From Bacteroidota bacterium (lineage in GTDB: Bacteria > Bacteroidota > Bacteroidia > Chitinophagales > Saprospiraceae), in contig JAFMBH010000022.1 of assembly GCA_017858735.1 (NCBI GenBank), forward strand, positions 1 to 46,375: 46,375 bases of DNA, in the 5' to 3' direction. Below the pieces are notes generated by a model. The model did not search any database, had not been told where the DNA came from, and saw only the letters and a list, made by a program, of their open reading frames with translations. A program made the translations under genes and the position numbers. Below are positions 1 through 9,751 of this stretch, piece by piece. The first letter of the stretch is position 1; each line of letters starts with the position of its first letter.

Positions 1-211
1 ATTTGGTAAGATTATTCACTGCTTTTTCGTAACCGGCATCGGGAACATAACTTCCCGGCGTGATTAAGCCAACTTTATCACCGGGAAGGAGTCTCTGTGG
101 CTTAATAATATCACTATCTGCAGCAAAATTGATGTTGGCATTTTTGTTAACATTTAATGCAGAAATAAATAAAGCCGAACTAAAAGTTTTTGAAAAATTT
201 CTTCTATTCAT
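1..211 (-). CDS. LD-carboxypeptidase (peptidase S66 family), 5' part only
   Basis: This is the N-terminal 70 codons of a gene that runs off the window's left edge. The product begins MNRRNFSKTF, a twin-arginine-like start, so export by Tat is plausible. After about 40 residues it reads KPQRLLPGDKVGLITPGSYV, which matches the opening strand of S66 LD-carboxypeptidases (muramoyltetrapeptide carboxypeptidases), enzymes that trim D-Ala from murein tetrapeptides. The catalytic Ser, Glu and His lie outside the window. The ATG at 211-209 overlaps the stop of the upstream glycosyltransferase by 8 bp, so the two are probably co-transcribed. Family assignment rests on the short N-terminal match only. 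Confidence 0.75.
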   Translation of the reverse strand, partial: MNRRNFSKTFSSALFISALNVNKNANINFAADSDIIKPQRLLPGDKVGLITPGSYVPDAGYEKAVNNLTK

Positions 212-1505
212 CTTTTGTAATAAGTTTTGTCATATGGATTGATAAATCATTTGCAATTTCTTTTCTTGAAATAGATGTCAAAAAGGGACTTATATCATTC
301 CTTTTAAACTTCTTTTCCTTGAATAGAAGGTAGTTTTTGATAATAAAGTCTTTAACACCCTTAAAATCTTTGAAATTAAACATTTTTCCTGTTTGGGTTT
401 TTATTATAAGTTTTGCAGCATCTCCATCTAAAGGCCCAAAAGCCAATATACTACTACCAACTCTCATGTATTCATACATTTTCCCTGGCATTATCCCCTT
501 GTCACTTCCGGCGCTTTCTGGTATGGGTAATAGTAAGATATGGCTTTTATACAAATCTGGAATAATTTCTTCATGAGGTCTATGGGAGGAAACATTAAGA
601 TTTTTACCTAAACCAGCTATATTCAACTGGTCGATAATTGAATTATCAATTTTACCTGTCAAATTAATAATTAGGTCATCTTTAAATTCGGGTATTTCTT
701 TGGATATGGAGACTAAAACATCCCATAAAATGACTGGATTTCTTTCAATTTCTAAAGAACCAGCATGGATAAGGGTAAATTTAGAACTAAATTCAGTTTT
801 AATAATACTAAAATCTTCATCATCAAAACCGTTTAAAATAGCTTCAGCCTTTTTTGCACCACGATGCAAGAAATCTTCTTTAAGAAAATTACTAACGGTA
901 ATTACTAAATCTGAATTTTTTAAAACTAATTTTTCAAGATATTTATGAATAGATAGTGTTATTTGGGTATTTGGCAAATTTTGAAGAAAATAATACTGTG
1001 TCCAAGGATCCCTAAAATCGGAAATCCAAGGAATTTTATTTTTTTTCGATACGTACATTCCAATCAAGTGGGACGAATGGGGTGTACTGCTAGAAATTAT
1101 AATGTCAACTGGATTTTTTTTAAGTTCGTTATTTAAATAATTTATTGAGGGTAAAATCCAAAACATTCTGGCATCGGGTATAAAAATATTAGCTCTTATC
1201 CAATTTAGTATGCTGGAAAAGGTAGATTTTGATGATTTAGTGTTGGAAGAAACACTTTTCATCTTATTGTAATAGCTGTATGGTTCCCAAATGGGAAACT
1301 TAATGATTTTTATACCAGAATGTATTTCTTTAAGCAGACTACGGTCCTCATTTAGATAACTTTTTTTTTCAGCAGTAAAGACAGTAACCTCCCATCCTAA
1401 CTCGGAAAGGTGTTTGGAAAACTTTAACCACCTTCTTACTCCCACGCCTCCTTCTGGTGGCCAATAATATAAAATTAATAGAACTCTTTTTTTGTAATTT
1501 TGCAT
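204..1505 (-). CDS. Glycosyltransferase, GT4-like (GT-B fold)
   Basis: A 433-residue cytoplasmic protein with the two-lobe layout of GT-B glycosyltransferases. The N-terminal lobe opens with VLLILYYWPPEGGVGVRRW, the glycine-rich acceptor-side loop typical of GT4 enzymes. The C-terminal lobe has LIHAGSL near residue 245 and a donor-binding region with KMYEYMRVGSSILAFGP, where the EYM(A/R) segment and the acidic residues after it normally bind the nucleotide sugar. The likely role is transfer of a sugar in surface polysaccharide or lipid-linked glycan synthesis. Donor and acceptor cannot be read from the sequence. It starts at an ATG just below a 16-bp palindrome and overlaps the LD-carboxypeptidase gene downstream by 8 bp. 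Confidence 0.85.
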   Translation of the reverse strand: MQNYKKRVLLILYYWPPEGGVGVRRWLKFSKHLSELGWEVTVFTAEKKSYLNEDRSLLKEIHSGIKIIKFPIWEPYSYYNKMKSVSSNTKSSKSTFSSILNWIRANIFIPDARMFWILPSINYLNNELKKNPVDIIISSSTPHSSHLIGMYVSKKNKIPWISDFRDPWTQYYFLQNLPNTQITLSIHKYLEKLVLKNSDLVITVSNFLKEDFLHRGAKKAEAILNGFDDEDFSIIKTEFSSKFTLIHAGSLEIERNPVILWDVLVSISKEIPEFKDDLIINLTGKIDNSIIDQLNIAGLGKNLNVSSHRPHEEIIPDLYKSHILLLPIPESAGSDKGIMPGKMYEYMRVGSSILAFGPLDGDAAKLIIKTQTGKMFNFKDFKGVKDFIIKNYLLFKEKKFKRNDISPFLTSISRKEIANDLSIHMTKLITKDE

Positions 1506-1521
1506 TCAGACGTTATAAAGT

Positions 1522-1537
1522 ACAAGAAGATTCTTGT
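1522..1537. promoter_or_regulatory. 16-bp palindrome upstream of the glycosyltransferase
   Basis: The sequence ACAAGAA-GA-TTCTTGT has perfect 7-bp arms around 2 bp. It lies 17-32 bp upstream of the glycosyltransferase start codon, in the 145-bp divergent gap before parE. The position would suit an operator. No regulator is identified, so function is inference. Confidence 0.3.
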
Positions 1538-1650
1538 GTAGAACAAATTTATGAAATTCTTTTAAAATTAGTAAAGGACATCTTAATTTACCTCATTTAT
1601 AACCTCAATGGGAATTTATTTGTATTTAACTTTAATATAGTATTAAAAAA

Positions 1651-3522
1651 ATGCTTGAAAATAATTACTCCGAAGATAATATCATTTCACTCGATTGGCG
1701 TGAACATATTCGTCTGAGACCCGGTATGTATATCGGTAAACTGGGAGATGGTTCTACCCCTGATGACGGTATTTATATCCTCATTAAAGAGGTTATTGAT
1801 AATACCATCGATGAATTTGTCATGGGCTTCGGAAAACAAGTGCTGATTAAAATGGATGATCATTCCATGGAAATCAGGGATTTTGGACGGGGTATTCCGC
1901 TGGGAAAAGTTATTGAATGCGTTTCCCAGATAAATACAGGTGGAAAATATGACTCTAAGGCTTTTAAAAAATCGGTGGGTCTTAACGGGGTCGGTACGAA
2001 AGCAGTTAATGCCCTTTCCTCGAAATTTATGGTTACTTCCTACCGCGATGGGAAACAAAAAAAGGCAGCTTTCAATCAGGGGATGCTGCTCGATGAATCT
2101 GCTCTGCTCGATGCTTCTGAATCAAACGGTACCTGGGTGTACTTTGAACCTGATGCTGACATATTTAGGAATTTTCGTTTCAGAAAAGAATTTATCGAAA
2201 ATCAACTCTGGAATTATGCCTATTTAAATGCAGGCTTAAAACTCATTTTCAATGGAACTACCATCGTTTCTAAAAATGGTTTATTAGATCTTTTAGAACG
2301 CAAAACAAAAAATGATGAGTTGCGATACCCGATTATTCACCTGAAAGGGGAGGATATCGAGTTGGCCATAACCCATGGAAATCAGTATGGCGAATTATAT
2401 TATTCTTTCGTCAATGGTCAGAATACTACCCAGGGGGGGACGCATTTACTGGCATTTAAAGATGCCATCGCTAAAACCGTGGCCGAGTTCTTTAAAAAGA
2501 ACTACGATAGAAGAGATGTTTTAAGCTCTATCATGGCCGCTGTAAGTATTCGGGTGGAAGAACCTGTCTTTGAGTCTCAAACGAAGACAAAACTTGGATC
2601 TTCTCACATGGGCCCTGATGCTCCGTCCGTGCGAACGTTTATAGGGAATTTTGTCAAAGAACAACTGGATAATTACTTACATAAAAATCCTGAAATCGCC
2701 AAGTTAATTGAAAAGCGAATCTTGCAGTCTGAAAGAGAAAGAACAGAAATTGCAGATATTAAAAAACTCGCTAATCAAAGGGCAAAAAAGGCAAACCTCC
2801 ACAATAAAAAACTTCGGGATTGCCGTATTCATTTTAATGACCCTCCTAAAAAGGTTAGCGATGAAGATCGGCATAAATCAACCCTCTTTATAACAGAAGG
2901 GGACTCGGCCAGTGGTTCTATAACGAAGGCTCGGAATGTGCAGTTTCAAGCCGTTTTCAGCTTACGTGGGAAACCACTGAATTGTTTTGGAATGACTAAA
3001 AAGGTCGTTTACGAAAATGAAGAGTTTAATCTTTTGCAGCACGCGCTAAATATTGAAGACGGTATCGAAGACCTTCGCTATAATCAAATTGTCGTCGCAA
3101 CGGATGCCGATGTCGATGGAATGCATATCAGATTGCTTCTGCTTACCTTTTTTCTGCAATTCTTCCCCGATCTTGTTCGAAGTGGACATGTTTATATTTT
3201 AGATACCCCGCTTTTTAGGGTGAGAGATAAGAATCAAAAGTTTTATTGTTATTCTGAAAAGGAAAAACAAGAAGCGATAGCAAAATTAAAAGGTAAACCT
3301 GAAATTACCCGATTTAAAGGCCTTGGGGAAATTTCTCCCGGCGAATTTAGTAGCTTTATTGGCTCAGACATAAGACTGGATCCGGTTTTCCTTAATGATG
3401 AAACTGATATTGATGAGATTCTGGCCTACTATATGGGTAAAAATACCCCTTTAAGACAGGAATTTATTATCGGGAATCTTCGCTATGAAAAAAATGACAT
3501 CCTTGAAATTGCAGGCGTTTGA
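1651..3522 (+). CDS. parE: DNA topoisomerase IV subunit B
   Basis: A 623-residue type IIA topoisomerase ATPase subunit, which with ParC decatenates daughter chromosomes. The GHKL ATPase domain is at residues about 20-215, with the N-box [10 protein letters not shown], the GRGIP motif and the [13 protein letters not shown] lid. A transducer domain follows. The TOPRIM domain begins at [13 protein letters not shown] and carries the DADVDGMHI metal site. The closing FKGLGEISP segment is the conserved C-terminal tail. The length is that of Bacteroidota ParE rather than a long GyrB. ParE rather than GyrB is my call from the divergent [14 protein letters not shown] start and overall form. The next gene is lon, not parC. 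Confidence 0.92.
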   Translation: MLENNYSEDNIISLDWREHIRLRPGMYIGKLGDGSTPDDGIYILIKEVIDNTIDEFVMGFGKQVLIKMDDHSMEIRDFGRGIPLGKVIECVSQINTGGKYDSKAFKKSVGLNGVGTKAVNALSSKFMVTSYRDGKQKKAAFNQGMLLDESALLDASESNGTWVYFEPDADIFRNFRFRKEFIENQLWNYAYLNAGLKLIFNGTTIVSKNGLLDLLERKTKNDELRYPIIHLKGEDIELAITHGNQYGELYYSFVNGQNTTQGGTHLLAFKDAIAKTVAEFFKKNYDRRDVLSSIMAAVSIRVEEPVFESQTKTKLGSSHMGPDAPSVRTFIGNFVKEQLDNYLHKNPEIAKLIEKRILQSERERTEIADIKKLANQRAKKANLHNKKLRDCRIHFNDPPKKVSDEDRHKSTLFITEGDSASGSITKARNVQFQAVFSLRGKPLNCFGMTKKVVYENEEFNLLQHALNIEDGIEDLRYNQIVVATDADVDGMHIRLLLLTFFLQFFPDLVRSGHVYILDTPLFRVRDKNQKFYCYSEKEKQEAIAKLKGKPEITRFKGLGEISPGEFSSFIGSDIRLDPVFLNDETDIDEILAYYMGKNTPLRQEFIIGNLRYEKNDILEIAGV

Positions 3523-3571
3523 TTAGTAATTATGTCCGAATTTTAAAGGAGTTTTTCGTTTCCCTTAGTCA

Positions 3572-3665
3572 TTTATCTGACATCTTCGCAATGGCATAAA
3601 TATTGCCAATGTATTTACCACAGTACAAAAGAATGCCTTTGGGGTTTTTATCTGACATATTGTCA
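3572..3665. promoter_or_regulatory. Repeat and inverted-repeat elements upstream of lon
   Basis: In the 169-bp gap before lon the 12-mer TTTATCTGACAT occurs twice, at 3572-3583 and 3647-3658. The second copy runs into a perfect dyad, TGACA-TAT-TGTCA, at 3653-3665, which ends 26 bp before the lon ATG. The layout suggests an operator or paired binding sites, but no regulator is identified. Confidence 0.35.
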
Positions 3666-3691
3666 TATTGATTTATTTATTAAATAATACC

Positions 3692-6109
3692 ATGTTCGAA
3701 ACATTTTTTGGAAATCAGGAAAACGATGATGATACTGAATTCATGCCAATTATTCCCATGGAAGACGATGGCTTTATGGGGAAGATGGATAAAATTCCCG
3801 GGCACATGCCAATCTTAGCACTCAAAAATACCGTGCTTTACCCCGGCGTTATCATTCCAATAACCGTTGGTAGAGATAAATCAATCAAATCTATTAAAAA
3901 GGCATTTGATACCAGTAGCAGGGCTATCGGTGTACTCTCTCAACGAGATATTCAAAAAGAAGATCCGGGAAAAGCAGACTTATACGAAATTGGCACCGTT
4001 GCTAAATTAATGAAGTTACTTCGTATGCCCGACGGAACGACCACAGCTATTTTAAGAGGTCAGAAACGGTTTAGATTAGATGAACTTACAAAGCAAAAGC
4101 CTTATTTAGAGGGGTCTGTTTCTCTTCTTGAAGAGCAGAAAAAAAGTGGAGGTCTTGAATTTACAGCGCTCATTTCTACCATTATGGATATGGCGAAAAA
4201 GATCATTGAGCTTTCGCCAAATATTCCTTCTGAGGCTATAGCTATGTTAAAAAGTATTGAGGACAATACCTTTTTACTCAATTTTATTGCCTCTAATTTA
4301 AATTCAACCATTGAAGTTAAACAGCTTATCCTGGAAACAGATGATCAGGCGGGTAAAGCTGAGCTTATCCTGGGTGAAATTTCTAAACAGTTACAATTAC
4401 TCGAATTTAAAGACCAGATTGAAACTAAAGTTCGGGTCGATATCGATAAACAACAAAGAGATTATTTCTTGAATCAACAACTGAAAACGATTCAAGATGA
4501 ATTAGGGCAAAATCCACAAGAAGAGGAAATTTCAAGAATTTCTGCCAAAGCAGAAAATATTAAATGGTCTGAAAAAACAGCCAAGCATTTTCAAAAAGAA
4601 TTGGCCAGACTGAAAAGAATTAATCCGCATTCGCCAGATTATAGTATGCAGATTACTTACCTCGATTTGCTAACTGAACTGCCTTGGGACAAAACGTCTG
4701 CAGATATTTTTGACCTAAATAAAGTAAAAAAGACCCTGGATGCAGATCATTTTGGTCTCGAAAAGGTGAAGGAACGTATTATTGAGCATCTCGCCGTTCT
4801 AAAACTAAAGGGCGATATGAAAGCGCCTATCATCTGTTTAGTCGGCCCTCCAGGTGTTGGTAAAACCTCTCTCGGAAAGTCTGTCGCCAAAGCATTAGGT
4901 AGAAATTTCATTCGCATGTCATTAGGTGGCATTTCTGATGAAAGTGAAATAAGAGGACATAGAAAAACCTATATCGGGGCTATGCCGGGTAGAATTATTC
5001 AATCTCTTAGACGAAGCGGTACCAATAACCCAGTGTTTATCTTAGACGAAATCGATAAAATTAACAGGGATTTTAGAGGTGACCCTTCTTCAGCTCTTTT
5101 GGAAGTGCTTGATCCTGAACAAAATAGTACTTTTCAAGATAATTACCTGGAACTTGAGTTCGATTTGTCAAAAGTACTTTTTATAGCCACAGCAAACTCT
5201 CTGAGTACCATTCAGCCAGCTCTTTTGGATAGAATGGAAATCATAGAAATAAGCGGTTATTCCGTGGAGGAGAAAATGGAAATTGCCAAAAAATACCTCA
5301 TTCCTGAACAATTGGAAGCGCATGGGCTTCAAAAGAAACATATTAAATGGAAACCAGCGGTTCTTGAGTTTATTATACAACATTATACCCAGGAATCTGG
5401 TGTTAGAAATCTGAGTCGTCAAATAGCTTCTGTGATGAGAACCATCGCAAAATGGGTGGCAGGTGAAGAGGAATATCAACCAGAATTGACCAACCTTATG
5501 GTAAATAAGTTCTTGGGCCCCACAATTTATAGTCCGGATCAATATACCGAGAATAAAACACCCGGGGTTGCTATTGGTCTGGCCTGGACTCAAATGGGTG
5601 GTGCTATTCTTTTTGTGGAATCTTGTCTGACAAAAGGAAATGGTAAACTTATCATGACAGGAAATCTGGGCGATGTGATGAAAGAGTCCGCTACCACTGC
5701 CTTGAGCTTCGTAAAAGCTCATGCTGAAGAGCTGAACATAGATATGGACTTATTGGAAAAAAGAGATATCCATTTGCACATGCCTGAAGGAGCCATTCCT
5801 AAAGACGGTCCATCTGCCGGTATAACCATGCTTTCAGCTATTACTTCAATCTATACAGGAAGAAAAGTACGACCATTCTTAGCTATGACCGGTGAAATTA
5901 CGTTAAGAGGGAAGGTTCTTCCCGTAGGTGGAATTAAAGAAAAAATACTGGCAGCTAAAAGAGTGGGTATGAAGGATGTAATCCTTTGTAAGGAAAATGA
6001 AAAGCATATTCTTGAAATAAATCCTGATTATATTAAGGGTTTAAATTTCAAATACGTTTCTGATATGTTCGAAGTTTTACATCTTGCTTTGGAACCGGCT
6101 AATAAATAA
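3692..6109 (+). CDS. lon: ATP-dependent Lon protease
   Basis: An 805-residue LonA protease, a cytoplasmic AAA+ serine protease that degrades misfolded and regulatory proteins. The order is an N-terminal substrate-binding LAN domain (about 40-240), a coiled region (about 250-330), then the AAA+ module with Walker A GPPGVGKT (Lys391) and Walker B VFILDEID. The protease domain has the catalytic Ser708 in KDGPSAG and Lys751 in GGIKEK, 43 residues apart as in the well-studied enzymes. I start at the ATG at 3692. An upstream in-frame TTG at 3668 would add eight residues but lies inside the palindromic leader. The gap before it holds a 12-bp direct repeat and a dyad that could control heat or stress induction. 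Confidence 0.97.
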   Translation: MFETFFGNQENDDDTEFMPIIPMEDDGFMGKMDKIPGHMPILALKNTVLYPGVIIPITVGRDKSIKSIKKAFDTSSRAIGVLSQRDIQKEDPGKADLYEIGTVAKLMKLLRMPDGTTTAILRGQKRFRLDELTKQKPYLEGSVSLLEEQKKSGGLEFTALISTIMDMAKKIIELSPNIPSEAIAMLKSIEDNTFLLNFIASNLNSTIEVKQLILETDDQAGKAELILGEISKQLQLLEFKDQIETKVRVDIDKQQRDYFLNQQLKTIQDELGQNPQEEEISRISAKAENIKWSEKTAKHFQKELARLKRINPHSPDYSMQITYLDLLTELPWDKTSADIFDLNKVKKTLDADHFGLEKVKERIIEHLAVLKLKGDMKAPIICLVGPPGVGKTSLGKSVAKALGRNFIRMSLGGISDESEIRGHRKTYIGAMPGRIIQSLRRSGTNNPVFILDEIDKINRDFRGDPSSALLEVLDPEQNSTFQDNYLELEFDLSKVLFIATANSLSTIQPALLDRMEIIEISGYSVEEKMEIAKKYLIPEQLEAHGLQKKHIKWKPAVLEFIIQHYTQESGVRNLSRQIASVMRTIAKWVAGEEEYQPELTNLMVNKFLGPTIYSPDQYTENKTPGVAIGLAWTQMGGAILFVESCLTKGNGKLIMTGNLGDVMKESATTALSFVKAHAEELNIDMDLLEKRDIHLHMPEGAIPKDGPSAGITMLSAITSIYTGRKVRPFLAMTGEITLRGKVLPVGGIKEKILAAKRVGMKDVILCKENEKHILEINPDYIKGLNFKYVSDMFEVLHLALEPANK

Positions 6110-6199
6110 TTTGCCTCTTATTTGGTTTTTTTGTATTTTTAAACGAAATAAATCGAACCATTTAATTAGATGGTGAGTCTTTATCTCAAATATCAGGGC

Positions 6200-6862
6200 A
6201 TGAATCTTTATTATATACGTTTTACTTCGCTTTTGGTTTTTTTGTTGACTTTAAACGTAGCGTTTAGTCAGAAAAACAACAATGATCAACAGCAATTGGT
6301 GCAATTTTCAGGGTTAATTCTCGATGGAAGTGATCAGGCAGAGCTCTTTCCAGTCCCTTATACGAATATTCTTATTAAGGGAAAAAATAGAGGTACCTAC
6401 GCCGATTTAAAGGGTTTCTTCTCTATCGTTGTTGAAAAAGGAGACGTGATTATTTTCTCCGCCGTGGGCTATAAAACCATCGAATTTCAAGTCGATAAAG
6501 ATTTGAAAGATGACAAGTATTCGATTGTTCAGCTTATGTCCCAGGATCCTTATAATCTTCCTGAAACCGTTGTCTTTCCATGGCCAAGCAGAGACCATTT
6601 CAGACTTGAATTTCTCGCAATGGACGTAACTCCGGAACTCCAAAAAATAGCCGCTAGCAATATGGCCAAAGAGGTTTTAAAGAAAGCGGAGTCCGCAGTT
6701 GCCTACGACGGGAACGAAAATGCAGATTATTTCATGAGGCAGCAAGCATCAAATTTTTATCATTATGGACAGAGACCTCCTATGAATATTTTTAATCCAA
6801 TTGCATGGAAGAAATTCTTTGATGCCTGGAAAAAAGGAGATTTTAAAAAGAAAGATGACTAA
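6200..6862 (+). CDS. Secreted protein with carboxypeptidase-like regulatory domain
   Basis: A protein of about 220 residues starting MNLYYIRFTSLLVFLLT, a signal peptide ending near AFSQ, so it is exported. Residues about 35-115 form a carboxypeptidase D regulatory-like (CarboxypepD_reg-like) beta-sandwich, with NILIKGKNRGTYADLKGFF followed by a VGYKTIEF strand. In Bacteroidota this domain is common at the head of TonB receptors and as a stand-alone periplasmic module. The C-terminal 100 residues are charged and unrecognised. I chose the inner ATG at 6200 because the upstream ATG at 6170 only adds ten residues before the signal peptide. The 3' end overlaps the convergent membrane-protein gene by 4 bp. 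Function unknown. Confidence 0.75.
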   Translation: MNLYYIRFTSLLVFLLTLNVAFSQKNNNDQQQLVQFSGLILDGSDQAELFPVPYTNILIKGKNRGTYADLKGFFSIVVEKGDVIIFSAVGYKTIEFQVDKDLKDDKYSIVQLMSQDPYNLPETVVFPWPSRDHFRLEFLAMDVTPELQKIAASNMAKEVLKKAESAVAYDGNENADYFMRQQASNFYHYGQRPPMNIFNPIAWKKFFDAWKKGDFKKKDD

Positions 6863-7650
6863 TTTGGATAAATTCGCTTCTTTCCCCATAATAATAGCTG
6901 CATTCCGTACATGCTCAGGCAAAAAAGCAAAGAGGTAAAGGTCAAAACCCCTAATCCAACATACACCTTGGTGGTTTGCATGTTTATATAAGCAATCCGG
7001 TAACTATAGAAATCGGAAAAAATAAAGAGGGTGTGAACGATAAATAGTAAAGAAAATAAATGAACAAGTATTTCTAAATAAACGGTTTGTCTTCTCTTTT
7101 GAATGCTTCCCGAACTTTTTTTCTTTACTTTGATATACCTCAGACTAAAAAATAAGTATGCAAAAAATTGGCCTAAATAGGCCGCCGTTTCCAAACTTCC
7201 AAAAAACGGATTAGTTTCCGGGGATATCTTCGGTAAAAGTCCGCTGTGATACCCTGAAAAGGTGATAAAAAAGTACATTGCCTGACCTATCGGTAGTACA
7301 AAGTGTTTGGCATCAGTCCAGCGGAATTGATACCTTGGAAATAAGGCAATTTTAATGTAATAGAAAAAAAGAACAGGTAACGCCAGGGTAAAGTAAATAG
7401 GCAGAAATCTTATTCTTGGGTACAATTCAAAAAATCCAAGAATTCTTAATACAAAGTGAAGTTGTGTGAACCCAAAAGCAAGTAGGAGTAGGGCAAAAAA
7501 TAAGTAAGACCGGGGCTCATTCTCCTTCTTGAAATAAAATCTGATGCCAACTAATAAAGACTGAGTGATAGCAAAACCAATGATCGCTATGACTATCCAA
7601 TAATAGATGGTGTGCGACTCCAAAGATTGAAGCACGCGGAATATTTCCAT
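6859..7650 (-). CDS. Seven-TM membrane protein resembling the sensor half of AraC-type regulators
   Basis: A 263-residue polytopic inner-membrane protein with about seven hydrophobic segments. Hydrophobic runs include IVIAIIGFAITQSLLVGI, LFFALLLLAFGF and a last one near VYVGLGVLTFTSLLFCL. The pattern, with a charged loop KKENEPRS after the first helix and IALFP after the third or fourth, resembles the N-terminal 7TM module that many Bacteroidota join to a C-terminal AraC DNA-binding domain. Here the protein ends at KKRIYPN with no helix-turn-helix. The start at 7650 (MEIFRVLQSL) avoids 28 extra polar residues that would run into the remnant gene upstream. Exact function is unknown. Confidence 0.65.
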   Translation of the reverse strand: MEIFRVLQSLESHTIYYWIVIAIIGFAITQSLLVGIRFYFKKENEPRSYLFFALLLLAFGFTQLHFVLRILGFFELYPRIRFLPIYFTLALPVLFFYYIKIALFPRYQFRWTDAKHFVLPIGQAMYFFITFSGYHSGLLPKISPETNPFFGSLETAAYLGQFFAYLFFSLRYIKVKKKSSGSIQKRRQTVYLEILVHLFSLLFIVHTLFIFSDFYSYRIAYINMQTTKVYVGLGVLTFTSLLFCLSMYGMQLLLWGKKRIYPN

Positions 7651-7728
7651 ATTAATGGGGTTTATTTTGTCAAAGGTAACATTCTTTTTTTCAATGCAAG
7701 AATTTGCCCAATTCATACAGAAGGTTAC

Positions 7729-7871
7729 GCTCATTATGCCGATGAAATTTGTAAGGCTGCCTTTTTGGGAAAAGCATTCAAGAAAGGGCCAGGGCGCTTA
7801 TAAATATCGCTCATCCCTCGGTTAGAGAGTCATTGGAAAAGGCAGCACGGGAAATTTGGCGTCTTAAATAG
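7729..7871 (+). pseudogene. Remnant of the C-terminus of an acetyl-CoA hydrolase/CoA-transferase
   Basis: In the plus-strand frame ending at the TAG at 7869-7871 the codons from about 7764 read FGKSIQERARALINIAHP and go on SVRESLEKAAREIWRLK. This is the conserved C-terminal tail of the acetyl-CoA hydrolase / 4-hydroxybutyrate CoA-transferase family (GKSxxERAxALIxIAHPxxRExL). Just upstream the frame breaks. A neighbouring frame reads AHY..EICKAAFLGK, which becomes EFGKADLFGK if about one base is restored near 7760, as in the family's HYVVTEyGvADLfGKS. The rest of the gene, over 1 kb, is gone and replaced by the minus-strand membrane-protein gene. The remnant overlaps the 3' end of cysQ by 8 bp. 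The protein-level match is clear. How the gene was lost is inference. Confidence 0.7.
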
Positions 7872-8655
7872 GTCTTTCATTTAATGGGTGACGGTAAGCA
7901 ATAAACGAGGGATTTAATAGCGATGGTTTATTGTAAACCATTGGATTACCATCCGCTGCATTAATTACAACACCACCTGCCACCGTCAATATGCACTGTG
8001 CAGCCGCAGTATCCCATTCGCTGGTTGGCGCTAATCGAGGATAAATATCTGCTTCCCCAGAGGCAAGTAGTAAAAATTTCAATGAACTACCTCTGGTAAC
8101 CAATGCTGGTTCAGTTAACTTCTGAATAAATTGTGCCGTTTCTTCATTTAAATGACTTCGTGAGGCCACTACCTTTAACCCTTTTTCATGAATAGAAAAG
8201 GGAGTGGTTTTTAATGCGCTGGTTACTCCATTTTTAGTGGAAAATGCGCCTGTTTCTTTATCCGCATAGTATAAATCGCCATTCACAGGTTGATACACTA
8301 CACCCAATACTGGTTCGCCCTCCCTGATTAAGGCAATATTTACAGTGAAATCTCCATTTCGATGAATAAATTCCTTGGTTCCATCCAGTGGATCTACCAT
8401 CCAGCACGTTTGGTAGTCCTTCCTGATGTGATAAGGTTCCATTTTGTTCTCCTCTGAAATAATGGGTATGTCTGGATATTTTTCAAGCAATGAGCGGCAA
8501 ATAATTTCGTTTGACTGACGGTCCGCTTCCGTTAATGGAGAGCTATCAGCCTTGTTTTCAATGTGAAATTCAGGTTGATTATATATTTGAAGTATAGCTG
8601 CACCAGCTTCTTTAGCAATAATAACTACTTCATGTACCACGTCATTCAGATTCAT
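7864..8655 (-). CDS. cysQ: 3'(2'),5'-bisphosphate nucleotidase
   Basis: A 263-residue member of the inositol monophosphatase-like superfamily. CysQ removes the 3'-phosphate of PAP (adenosine 3',5'-bisphosphate), which is left over from sulfate activation. The metal-site motifs are present: SEEN near residue 70, WMVDPLDGTKEFI near residues 88-100, and WDTAAAQCIL near residue 210 in the C-terminal lobe. The DPLDGTKEFI form with KEF is characteristic of CysQ rather than inositol phosphatases. No sulfate-assimilation genes are next to it. It is divergent from galE, with 73 bp between them holding both promoters. Length is normal. Confidence 0.92.
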   Translation of the reverse strand: MNLNDVVHEVVIIAKEAGAAILQIYNQPEFHIENKADSSPLTEADRQSNEIICRSLLEKYPDIPIISEENKMEPYHIRKDYQTCWMVDPLDGTKEFIHRNGDFTVNIALIREGEPVLGVVYQPVNGDLYYADKETGAFSTKNGVTSALKTTPFSIHEKGLKVVASRSHLNEETAQFIQKLTEPALVTRGSSLKFLLLASGEADIYPRLAPTSEWDTAAAQCILTVAGGVVINAADGNPMVYNKPSLLNPSFIAYRHPLNERPI

Positions 8656-8728
8656 GTTCTATTTTTTGGTAATTTATGGAAAAAGTTCTGTTGTTTTGTA
8701 CTTTGTTTCACGCTTTTAATCTTACAAA

Positions 8729-9742
8729 ATGAATAAAATTTTAGTAACGGGTGGTTGTGGATATATTGGAAGTCATACGATAGTCGATTTAATAGACCAT
8801 GGTTTTGACGTTATCAGCGTGGATAATTTAATCAATGCGTCGGAAAAATCGTTGGACGGAATTTATAAAATTACTGGAAAAAGGGTGAAAAATTATCAGG
8901 TGGATCTCACCGATGATAAAGCACTGGCAAATATTTTTGCAGAGAATACCGATATCGTAGGAGTGGTTCACTTTGCAGCCTTAAAAGCAGTGGGAGAATC
9001 TGTAGAAAAGCCGTTGTTGTATTATCGGAATAATCTCATTGGGTTATTAAATTTACTGGATAATATGACCAGGTATAATATTCCTAATTTAATATTCTCC
9101 TCTTCTTGTTCTGTTTATGGCAATACAACGGAATTACCCGTTACAGAAATGACGCCAAAACAAGAGGCGGAATCCCCTTATGGCAGAACAAAACAAATGG
9201 GGGAGGACATATTATGGGATTTGTCTAAAACAAATAGTACAATGAACACCATTTTATTGCGCTATTTTAATCCTGCCGGGGCGCATGAAAGTGCTTTTAT
9301 TGGAGAGTCACCTGCAAATATCGCCTCAAATCTGATTCCGGTTATAACCGAAGCTGCCGCTAACAAAAGGCCTCCACTTACCGTTTTTGGTACAGATTAT
9401 CCTACACGAGATGGCTCCTGCATACGCGATTATATTCATGTCATGGATTTAGCCCATGCACATACCCTGGCTCTTCAACATTTATTGAGCAATAAAAATG
9501 AAGAAAAATGCGCGGTCTTCAATTTGGGTATTGGCAATGGGGTTAGTGTTTTAGAGGCTCTATCGGCCTTTGAAAGGGAAACTAACGTGCGCGCTCCCTT
9601 CACTTTGGGAGAAAGACGCCCAGGGGATGTCATAGAAATTTATGCCGATTTTACTAAGGCGGCAAATACACTGGGTTGGCAACCAAAACGCAGCATCGGT
9701 GACATTATGCGTACGGCCTGGGCATGGGAAAAGGTAAAATGA
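8729..9742 (+). CDS. galE: UDP-glucose 4-epimerase
   Basis: A 337-residue short-chain dehydrogenase/reductase-type epimerase that interconverts UDP-glucose and UDP-galactose using bound NAD. The N-terminal Rossmann motif is TGGCGYIGSH. The catalytic Tyr and Lys lie in SPYGRTK, preceded by the SSSCSVYG strand that bears the catalytic Ser. The C-terminal half has the substrate-binding RYFNPAGAH and the GTDYPTRDGSCIRDYIHV segment typical of GalE. Length and motifs are normal. It supplies sugar nucleotides for surface glycans, in line with the glycosyltransferase and rmlA elsewhere in the window. It converges on smpB with 9 bp between the stops. Confidence 0.96.
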   Translation: MNKILVTGGCGYIGSHTIVDLIDHGFDVISVDNLINASEKSLDGIYKITGKRVKNYQVDLTDDKALANIFAENTDIVGVVHFAALKAVGESVEKPLLYYRNNLIGLLNLLDNMTRYNIPNLIFSSSCSVYGNTTELPVTEMTPKQEAESPYGRTKQMGEDILWDLSKTNSTMNTILLRYFNPAGAHESAFIGESPANIASNLIPVITEAAANKRPPLTVFGTDYPTRDGSCIRDYIHVMDLAHAHTLALQHLLSNKNEEKCAVFNLGIGNGVSVLEALSAFERETNVRAPFTLGERRPGDVIEIYADFTKAANTLGWQPKRSIGDIMRTAWAWEKVK

Positions 9743-9751
9743 TATAGCTAT

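Noticed and set aside
1687-2058. 123-codon minus-strand frame inside parE
   Set aside because: It lies wholly opposite the conserved ATPase domain of ParE and shows no signal or family motif.
5168-5722. 184-codon minus-strand frame inside lon
   Set aside because: It is antisense to conserved Lon protein sequence in a clear frame, and the product has no recognisable motif.
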